A stretch of DNA of 64,000 nt, from positions 1-64,000 of the forward strand of contig JAKCPI010015790.1 of NCBI GenBank assembly GCA_023213315.1. The letters are read 5' to 3'. The notes below the pieces were generated by a model. It did not search any database. It had not been told where the DNA came from and saw only the letters and a program-made list of their open reading frames with translations. The translations under genes and the position numbers were made by a program. Below, piece after piece: positions 61,501 through 64,000 of the stretch; the stretch's first letter is position 1; each line of letters opens with the position of its first letter. This DNA comes from Euborellia annulipes (Eukaryota > Arthropoda > Insecta > Dermaptera > Anisolabididae).

Positions 61501-63461
61501 CCTTAACTTTTATTCCGTTAATGTATTCATTTTATATATAATAGTTTCATGTACTCTAGAAAGTTGAAAAATTACAGACAAGATCGTCTTCGGATTGTAA
61601 GACCTCTAAAGGCAAATAAGAGTGGCTTCTACAAATAGATTACACATTTAATAAATTTTTCGATGCTGGTAGAATTCATTAGAAATTTTTTTTATTAATT
61701 ATAAAAATTATGGGCCTGCGAACTAGTTTGTCAGTCGTCAGAAGTCCTGGCTCGAGTCTAGGGGGCACTATTTGCTTGCTCAATTAAAACACAAACTCAA
61801 ACTCTTGTCGCAAATTTCATTAAACATATATTGATTGGCTAATTTACAGTTTTTTTGAGCGTTGTTTGAAAAATCTCCAAATATTTCCAACAAAGAGGAA
61901 ATTTTTTTACGTAATGAATATTTTTTTAAAAATTATAACCTATGACAGACGGTGACAATCCAAAACAAGCTTTCGGATTGGCTAGAGCAGGCACGTTTAT
62001 AACGCCATCATTTAGCAATAATAAGCAAACAGCTTCAGCTCCATTCCGCTTTTGAATTACTTTGTACTGTGTGACAATATTAAAGCACCTTTATGCGTTT
62101 TCTAATGTAATTAGGCTATTTCATTGTTTTGTTTTTTTAAATATAAATAATTTTTAATGACAACTTTTACAGGACCCCAAACTTTTTTGTCTCGTAGACC
62201 ACTTGCCATGTTTTTGTGTAGACTCCCAGCTTAACTAATATAGCATTTTTGAAAATTCATCAACTTTAAATGTGTTTTGACTGATGTCTTACTGTATTGA
62301 GGTATAGAAGAAAAAAAAAAGAATAAAAAACACCTTAATTTATATATATAATGAAACAGAAATGTAGTTACCGCTTTTTAGTGGAACGGATGAACCTGGT
62401 GCTTTGTTAATACAAAATTAAGATGAATGGCAAAATGGTGATTACACAGCCGAGGTCAAATTATAAAAAATAAAATATATAAGATCGATTATGGTTTACA
62501 TCTCTCAAACCCCCAATTCTTTTTTTTCGCTCACATGGACCCCTTGATGGTCGACGTCGACCCTTGGGTGTCAATATAGACACTGGCTTATATGAGAAAA
62601 CGCTTTTGAGGTCATTGTCGTTCACAGTGAAAACTTAAGAATACGAATAGATGATTTTTTTTTTTAAATTCACCGTTTTTGATTACCGTAGGGTTATTAA
62701 AGAAATTAACATTTTTTTGGTTATTTTAATTAATATATTTTGAAACATTTAGATTTTTCTCCTGATAAATTGCCAAATCTGATTTTACAGATCATTTGTA
62801 AAAAATAAATTGATATTTTTGAAACTATTAAATAATAAGGAAGTATGTTTGTTTCTGATTTACTCTACGATACATAATGATTCCCTCATATAACATAAAT
62901 TGGGTGTCCAGCAGGACAGTTCCTGCAGCCAAAAGTATGGCCGACAAATCAACAAAGACTGACGAAGTTTTGGTAAACGGCGGAGAACCTTCGACTTCAG
63001 CAGCCGCGCAAACGCTGCCACAACCTTCACCGGTTGCCGCCCCCACCAATGCTTCTTTGACACCCTATGCCATGTCGGTTACTATTACAACATCGACAAG
63101 TAGCATTACAACTACAACGTCTTCAATGGCAAATAAACATTCTTCAGCTGCCAATACTATAGCTCCAAACAGTTCAGCAATTAATCCTCTTGTCAATACA
63201 TCTACAAGTATTGTCACAACAACTTTAGCAAAACCTATTCCAACAACAACAAATGCGGCAACAATGACTTCTGCTGTCGTTGTGACTGATGTAACACCTG
63301 GTTCTTCAACTATTCAAACGGCTACTACTACAACAACTAATTCCAGATCAACTAATACTTCGAGTATGCCAGCATCAGCACCTGCCTTCGTATCTAGCAT
63401 AAATAGCACATCGTCTGCCTCAGCCTCAATTGCTTCGTCTTCTGAATCGTGCCTCACCTCG
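29412..63461 (+). CDS. larp4: La-related protein 4 (LARP4/4B), 12 exons, both ends open
   Basis: LARP4 proteins bind poly(A)/A-rich RNA and poly(A)-binding protein in the cytoplasm and stabilise mRNAs. Exons: 29412-29547, 32554-32659, 34296-34460, 36229-36365, 36441-36553, 36777-36917, 42241-42479, 52859-53019, 54082-54603, about 56495-57014, 60455-60829, 62912-63461. Apart from exon 7 (one base missing) and the start of exon 10, phases join. Protein order: PAM2-like LNPDADSF; La motif from [19 protein letters not shown] through [19 protein letters not shown] from [12 protein letters not shown] to [28 protein letters not shown] block; Ser/Thr/Gly linkers; [30 protein letters not shown]; a Thr/Ser-rich exon. 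The start codon and last exons are not seen. Recognised by the linear set of motifs; confidence is high for the family, not for LARP4 versus LARP4B. Confidence 0.93.
29833..30295 (+). mobile_element. tRNA-derived SINE, split by a MITE
   Basis: The head after the insertion reads CCTTGGTGTAATGATTAGCA (A box) and GGTCGCCGGTTCGCTTCCCG (B box). The body holds GGTCTAAATGG and a tail of the type CCTTCAATG...TTAAATGAAATG. A similar tail is at 41440-41560. It lies in larp4 intron 1. Confidence 0.65.
29843..30107. mobile_element. hAT-type MITE inserted in the SINE head
   Basis: Ends CCAGTGGCCAAGCG / CGCCACTG; CCCCCGAA at 29835-29842 and 30108-30115 is the duplicated SINE sequence. Contains a G run and GTGCCCCGGGCGC blocks. 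Confidence 0.85.
30601..30870. mobile_element. hAT-type MITE
   Basis: Inverted ends CAGGGGCGTATATAG / TATATACGCCCCTG; flanks TTAAAGAG / ATAGAGAG match at 6 of 8. Same family as 26597-26851. Confidence 0.8.
31560..31720 (+). promoter_or_regulatory. Candidate internal promoter and 5' exon of larp4
   Basis: A GC-rich island of about 160 bp in AT-rich intron 1 (CACGTGG, GGGTGGATCGGGAGATGG, GCCTTCGCGGACGGCCATTTT). It has an initiator-like TTTCAGT at about 31679-31685 and a strong donor, ACG|GTAAGG, at 31721. This fits an alternative transcription start. Inferred; no transcript evidence. Confidence 0.4.
32397..32421. repeat. AT microsatellite
   Basis: Alternating TA run in larp4 intron 1; similar runs at 32883-32897 and 34568-34590. 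Confidence 0.8.
32554..32659 (+). CDS. larp4: larp4 exon 2
   Basis: Acceptor GTTCTAG, donor TATGG|GTAAAC. It completes a split Ser codon and encodes [19 protein letters not shown], then a Ser/Ala-rich stretch. Codon use and GC content rise sharply against the flanks. Ends in phase 2. Confidence 0.85.
32897..33565. mobile_element. Diverged relative of the 38406-38947 MITE
   Basis: The left end CTGTGCTCCAAAAAAACG and later blocks (CCTGTTCTATTCTATCTAAA, ACATTAAGGTAG, AACAGGTCTTCTCAAGAAG) are inverted and match the better copy at 38406-38947. The right terminus is lost. Confidence 0.5.
34296..34460 (+). CDS. larp4: larp4 exon 3, start of La motif
   Basis: Acceptor TTTTGCAG, donor CGAG|GTAATT. 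It encodes a Pro/Gly-rich linker ([15 protein letters not shown]) and then [20 protein letters not shown], the first helices of the La motif. The last Arg codon is split with exon 4. Confidence 0.93.
34666..34707 (-). ncRNA. Hammerhead-like fold with altered core
   Basis: On the minus strand: stem I ACTC/GAGT, TTGAAAA in place of CTGANGA, extra T, stem II GGCTCC with GGAGAGCC (one bulge), GAAACGTC. Structure kept, core lost; probably inactive. Confidence 0.5.
34760..35010. mobile_element. hAT-type MITE with perfect 8-bp TSD
   Basis: Ends CAAGGGCGGATAC / GGATCCGCCACTC; AGTCTTGC at 34752-34759 and 35011-35018. Has G and C runs and a fragment shared with family A (GTTGTGCGACCAGTCACACC). Confidence 0.85.
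35387..35600. mobile_element. hAT-type MITE (GTGTCAAACT ends)
   Basis: GGGTGTCAAACTGGCCCGC at left and GAGTTTGACACACCTG at right are inverted; flanks ATTTAGAG / ATTTAAAG match at 7 of 8. Confidence 0.78.
36229..36365 (+). CDS. larp4: larp4 exon 4, La motif
   Basis: Acceptor TTTTCAG, donor AGAG|GTATGT. It encodes [20 protein letters not shown] and [14 protein letters not shown], the RNA-contacting part of the La motif. Ends in phase 1. Confidence 0.95.
36441..36553 (+). CDS. larp4: larp4 exon 5, La motif to RRM
   Basis: Acceptor TTATAG, donor AAG|GTAAAA. Encodes [20 protein letters not shown] then [18 protein letters not shown], the first strand of the RRM. Ends in phase 0. Confidence 0.95.
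36777..36917 (+). CDS. larp4: larp4 exon 6, RRM
   Basis: Acceptor TTTGCAG, donor CCAG|GTAAAA. Encodes [19 protein letters not shown], then [18 protein letters not shown] and REEVREFQ, the core of the LARP4-type RRM. Exactly 47 codons. Confidence 0.95.
37591..37643 (+). ncRNA. 53-nt hairpin, copy 1
   Basis: TGCCTT pairs with AAGGCA; ACTTGATA pairs with TATTGAGT; between the helices AGTGTT faces GTGTCAAA. Two more copies of the same length and orientation lie at 46790 and 49778. See findings. Confidence 0.5.
38010..38370. repeat. Inverted repeat inside the composite
   Basis: Arms of about 165 bp share CATCGGCCAAAAATAAATAC, ACTCCTCCCATCCAATATGA and GTACAATCAACAGATG around a short centre. Produces mirror-like accidental frames on the two strands. 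Confidence 0.85.
38406..38947. mobile_element. Tc1/mariner-type MITE
   Basis: Ends CACTGCCCCGCAAAAAAAGT / ACTTTTTTGCGGGGCAGTG with TA on both sides. Arms continue as GGCGCACTTTGTTTCTTC. No transposase frame. Confidence 0.85.
39462..40020 (+). repeat. Two direct copies of a hairpin-bearing repeat
   Basis: 39462-39592 and 39893-40020 share AATCGTCTTTTTATTACCCA, CTGGGTGAGTCACA and ATCTATTATTATTT-type blocks in the same orientation. Each has ACCCAG pairing with CTGGGT. Confidence 0.75.
40578..40783. mobile_element. Tc1/mariner-type MITE, family C copy 2
   Basis: CAGTGAGAGACAATATTAAG at left, inverted end CACTG at right, TA flanks; shares the CGTTTTCTAC.TGTGATTAT block with 22940-23142. Confidence 0.8.
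40812..40995. mobile_element. Short hAT-type MITE with a long G run
   Basis: CAGGGGCGGATTTAGG at left, TAAATTCGCCTGTG at right; flanks GACATCAC / TACATCAC match at 7 of 8. A G run occupies about 40954-40979. Confidence 0.8.
41290..42020. mobile_element. Inverted-end element, hammerhead-like remnants at both ends
   Basis: 41312-41350 and 41960-42000 are inverted copies of GTCCTGAAGGAGTCGTTTGA followed by CTCCGAAACG-type sequence. They keep CTGAA, a GGAGT/ACTCC stem and GAAACG but lack the GA of the core. Inside: SINE tail 41440-41560 and a family A terminal hairpin 41570-41650. Confidence 0.5.
42241..42479 (+). CDS. larp4: larp4 exon 7, frameshifted in a C run
   Basis: Acceptor ATTTCAG, donor TAT|GTAAGT. 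From phase 0 it reads [20 protein letters not shown] ... LKNGFRT; after the six C's at 42350-42355 the conserved reading moves one frame over: [30 protein letters not shown]. The exon is 239 nt; restoring one C gives 240 nt and a phase that joins exon 8. Could be a real mutation or an error in the sequence. Confidence 0.9.
42847..43075. mobile_element. Foldback MITE (CAGTAAGCGCCACAATTAAG end)
   Basis: CCCTACCTGGAGCTAGAGCC and GGCTTTACCCCCAGGTGGGG mark inverted arms with a symmetric AT centre; TA at the left edge. The right edge is approximate. Confidence 0.55.
44050..44630 (-). mobile_element. Repeat family A, minus copy
   Basis: Reverse relative of 7446-8495: ACTTTCTCTTGCC at left, then AAGTACTAGTACTCTACTG-type and CATAGACAAGATAGGAG blocks, ending GTAAGAAAAAGTTGTGG. 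More diverged than the other copies. Confidence 0.7.
44933..45536. mobile_element. Inverted pair with an acidic coding remnant
   Basis: Arms 44933-45140 and about 45326-45536 are inverted. Read outward, each arm gives a similar peptide: right arm (+) [20 protein letters not shown], left arm (-) [20 protein letters not shown], both ending in a PEEE block. Probably the C-terminus of a transposon protein of unknown family, duplicated head to head. The centre (45150-45330) is unique. Confidence 0.55.
45700..46165. other. Unassigned stretch with a repeat-like look
   Basis: AACGGTTAGTCGTATAAAA, GAGATATTCGCGAAAAACTG and ACCGCGTGACGCGGACACGT look like transposable-element DNA, but no second copy is in the window. 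Confidence 0.3.
46790..46842 (+). ncRNA. 53-nt hairpin, copy 2
   Basis: Same fold as 37591-37643; the inner helix reads ACTTAATA with TATTGAGT, so a former G-T pair is now A-T. Confidence 0.5.
47315..47488. mobile_element. Small MITE with an internal 29-bp tandem duplication
   Basis: AGTGAGGGGGATGTTGCG at left, CATCATCCCCTACACT at right. Inside, CAAGTAGCCCCATAGGAATA plus TATTTATTC occurs twice in a row. Confidence 0.55.
48140..48975 (+). repeat. ~135-bp direct duplication flanking a family A copy
   Basis: 48140-48270 and 48836-48975 are near-identical (ACGATGGTTTAAAATTTATT, TCAATTGTAAATAAAATACT, GGTCGGACA). Between them lies a 5'-clipped family A copy (48271-48838). Confidence 0.8.
48271..48838 (+). 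mobile_element. Repeat family A, 5'-clipped copy
   Basis: Starts within the element at TTTAGTTTCCGACAGTAGGG and runs to GGTAAGAGAAAGT, closely matching 7446-8495. Confidence 0.75.
49239..49595 (+). mobile_element. 5'-truncated LINE tail, second copy
   Basis: Encodes [20 protein letters not shown] through [12 protein letters not shown], almost identical to the copy at 383-947 (one visible residue difference, N to K), then the same 3' tail, hairpin (49531-49544) and a poly(A) of about 38. The high identity suggests recent activity of this LINE. Confidence 0.88.
49778..49830 (+). ncRNA. 53-nt hairpin, copy 3
   Basis: Inner helix GCTTGATA with TATCGAGT: a former G-T pair is now G-C, and the outer pair is G-T. 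Length again exactly 53 nt. Confidence 0.5.
50148..51707. mobile_element. 1.56-kb Tc1/mariner-type foldback, ~730-bp arms
   Basis: Ends CCGGGTGGGCCATTAGTGCG and its inverse, TA on both sides (50146-50147, 51708-51709). Arms 50148-50878 and 50976-51707 are nearly identical, implying recent formation or conversion. The 97-bp centre keeps a DDE transposase scrap. Confidence 0.92.
50912..50962 (+). pseudogene. DDE transposase fragment in foldback centre
   Basis: The frame reads [26 protein letters not shown] is the hallmark block around the second catalytic Asp in Tc1/mariner-type transposases. Only about 17 codons remain. Confidence 0.7.
52080..52200 (+). repeat. Dispersed repeat family D, copy 1
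   Basis: CCCTGATATTAGCACAAGAA and TTAAATTAGAATATCT-type blocks match 55562-55695 in the same orientation. Confidence 0.65.
52288..52762. mobile_element. Foldback/MITE with GGAGGTAGTT ends
   Basis: CACTGGAGGTAGTTAAGTTA, CAAAATGTGAGGACCGAATT and TACCCCCACTC on the left recur inverted on the right (AACTACCTCCGGCGCCTGG). No duplication found. Confidence 0.6.
52859..53019 (+). CDS. larp4: larp4 exon 8, conserved [16 protein letters not shown] block
   Basis: Encodes [20 protein letters not shown], then [20 protein letters not shown] and [10 protein letters not shown]. This block follows the RRM in LARP4 proteins. A second in-frame acceptor, TTTTCAG, at 52867 would drop three residues. Donor CG|GTCAGT. 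Confidence 0.93.
53366..54025 (+). repeat. Dispersed repeat family B, copy 2, split by a MITE
   Basis: Same sequence as 5511-5806, including GTAACTTCACGGGGTGCCG and the GGGATCCCGATAGGAATTTC end with an AAT tail; interrupted by 53516-53779. Confidence 0.75.
53516..53779. mobile_element. hAT-type MITE with perfect 8-bp TSD
   Basis: Ends CATGGTCGTAGCCAG / CTACGCCCATG; GACATCCC at 53508-53515 and 53780-53787. Nearly identical to 16820-17065. Confidence 0.9.
54082..54603 (+). CDS. larp4: larp4 exon 9, Ser/Thr/Gly-rich linker
   Basis: Acceptor TTTTTTAG, donor CAGAG|GTATGT. Encodes [20 protein letters not shown], then a low-complexity Ser/Gly/Thr stretch and [20 protein letters not shown]. Charged islands inside disordered sequence are usual for LARP4 C-termini. 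Ends in phase 2. Confidence 0.9.
54604..56450. other. larp4 intron, AT-rich
   Basis: Holds family D copy 2 at 55562-55695. A small coding exon could hide here, because the phases of exons 9 and 10 do not join at the best-looking acceptor. Confidence 0.4.
56495..57014 (+). CDS. larp4: larp4 exon 10, RRRRKDDD and [13 protein letters not shown]
   Basis: The coding frame (first visible at 56450) reads [27 protein letters not shown], a Gly/Ser run, [20 protein letters not shown], a His run and [21 protein letters not shown] is a conserved LARP4 C-terminal motif. The strongest acceptor (TTCTTCGTAG, 56450) is out of phase with exon 9; in-phase AGs lie at about 56494, 56520 and 56538. Start therefore uncertain; donor ACAG|GTAAAT at 57015 is clear. 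Confidence 0.85.
57351..57392 (-). ncRNA. Hammerhead ribozyme candidate, intact core
   Basis: On the minus strand: stem I CAGA/TCTG, core CTGATGA, extra A, stem II GAGGAC/GTTCTC with loop AAAT, GAAA, then the palindrome ACTAGT and A, giving a GTA cleavage triplet. With no loop in stem III it would need two molecules. Confidence 0.65.
57477..57697. repeat. Near-perfect palindrome centred on a ribozyme-like motif
   Basis: Arms 57477-57582 and 57593-57697 share TGGAAGAGGGACCAGGGAGC, ATAGCAGCCAGGGTAAATAA and GTTGCCGACGTTTCGGGCGC. Confidence 0.85.
57556..57595 (-). ncRNA. Hammerhead-like motif at palindrome centre
   Basis: On the minus strand: stem I GCC/GGC, core CTGAGGA, two extra bases, stem II GGGTGC/GCGCCC (one wobble) with loop GACTA, GAAACGTC. 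The plus-strand half lacks the core. Confidence 0.6.
57980..58165 (+). mobile_element. Decayed LINE 3' tail
   Basis: [12 protein letters not shown] and a tail ending TTTCTTCCTGGCTTCATGTG echo [17 protein letters not shown] and FLPGCM of the LINE at 49239-49595. Several stops; no poly(A). Confidence 0.5.
58870..59331. mobile_element. Tc1/mariner-type transposon relic
   Basis: Inverted ends TGAAGGTGGTTTGAAAA / TTTTCAAAACCACCTTC. A plus-strand stretch at 59184-59291 reads [20 protein letters not shown], and the minus strand near 58960 reads [10 protein letters not shown], both recalling the C-terminal half of mariner transposases (YF..L..SYY, RW..CI...GDYVEK). Scrambled and stop-ridden. Confidence 0.45.
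60455..60829 (+). CDS. larp4: larp4 exon 11, LADVVKGT and Pro/Thr/Ser-rich
   Basis: Acceptor TTTACAG, donor GACAA|GTAAGT. Encodes [14 protein letters not shown], a motif that follows the FPPLPG block in LARP4, then a long Pro/Thr/Ser/Val stretch ending [13 protein letters not shown]. Phase 2 at both junctions. Confidence 0.9.
60830..62911. other. larp4 intron; repeat relics
   Basis: A tRNA-like scrap at about 61711-61765 (CTGGCTCGAGTCTAGGGGGC) and a decayed family C piece at 62063-62170 (ACAATATTAAAGC, TATGCGTTTTCTAAT) are the only structures I see. Confidence 0.4.
62912..63461 (+). CDS. larp4: larp4 exon 12, Thr/Ser-rich
   Basis: Acceptor CCAG|CAG|GACA is a tandem CAGCAG site; either AG keeps the phase from exon 11. 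Encodes [20 protein letters not shown], a charged start, then Thr/Ser-rich sequence to SESCLTS; donor TCG|GTAAGA in phase 0. The gene goes on beyond the window. Confidence 0.85.
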
Positions 63462-63879
63462 GTAAGACATCCATCTCTTTCTAAACTAGACCTATTTATT
63501 TTGCACATATTAGAGCCAGACATACTAATTTCTTCTTGTATATCAGGTGTCGGAATTGTGCAAAAGAAAAGTGTTGCAATTCATTTTAAATGGAATTTTT
63601 TCATTTTAATTTCATTATCTAATTGCAACCAACAAAATTTTATATGTATTCTATTATTATATTCACCTCATAAGAAAAGGACTTAATTTTTAATTCGTTA
63701 ATTACTTTTTTTTATTAATTTGCAAAAAACTTTATTTACTTACTTACTAATTATTTATTAATTGCACCCATGAGAGGATTTCGCAAAAGATCCATCTAGA
63801 TCGCATCTCGTCAAAGGAGAAATTTGAACACTTGATTTGAGTAGAGTTTCTCCCGCACACTGAAATTAGCAATCTATCA

Positions 63880-63989
63880 AATTCAAATAGACGACTGCGG
63901 TAATGTAAGTTGTAGGGCATGCGGAGTACAAATCGGCAGATCCGAGATGGGTCTTCCGGCCGACCCTACTTTTTTCGTCTATTTGAATT
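63880..63989. mobile_element. TIR-flanked tRNA-like element, diverged copy
   Basis: AATTCAAATAGACGA (63880-63894) and TCGTCTATTTGAATT (63975-63989) enclose a sequence aligned to the tRNA-like core at 19421-19491: TAGGGCATGCGGAGTACAAA and TCGGCAGATCCG correspond. The B box is decayed. Confidence 0.6.
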
Positions 63990-64000
63990 AATAATATTCG

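Noticed and set aside
63314..63523. Minus-strand 69-codon frame
   Set aside because: Antisense of the Thr/Ser-rich larp4 exon 12 and its intron.

Overview
The window is AT-rich eukaryotic DNA with GT-AG introns, LINE, SINE, hAT and Tc1/mariner-type repeats, and two animal genes. It is almost certainly an arthropod, probably an insect: a UDP-glycosyltransferase of insect layout with a C-terminal membrane segment lies beside a La-related protein 4 gene, and the repeats are of arthropod type. I cannot name the species.

Layout. 1-1500: a 5'-truncated LINE tail and a frameshifted THAP-domain exon. 1988-6497 (+): the last five exons of a UDP-glycosyltransferase (UGT); its 5' part is outside the window or lost. 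6.5-29.4 kb: no gene I can support, but a dense graveyard of foldback elements, hAT-type MITEs with readable 8-bp target duplications, and small ribozyme-like motifs. 29412-63461 (+, continuing past the right edge): La-related protein 4 (larp4). I place twelve exons by open frame, splice sites and phase, covering a PAM2-like motif, La motif, RRM, a conserved proline/aromatic block and low-complexity C-terminal exons. Its introns, up to 10.4 kb, hold most of the remaining repeats. The two genes are independent; nothing suggests that they work together.

Most interesting signals: (1) a dispersed set of hammerhead-ribozyme-like motifs (CTGANGA, stem II, GAAAC) on both strands, several with complete stems I, II and III, usually in inverted-repeat elements that suggest Penelope-like or related retroelements; (2) a 53-nt hairpin present three times in the same orientation inside larp4 introns, with compensatory base changes; (3) tRNA-like sequences enclosed by short inverted repeats, at 19.4 kb and at the right edge; (4) a one-base loss in a C run of larp4 exon 7, read in both halves; (5) nested transposon insertions and a 1.56-kb foldback with about 730-bp arms around a scrap of DDE transposase.

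All calls come from reading the sequence by eye. Repeat boundaries without target duplications are approximate, and no database was searched.
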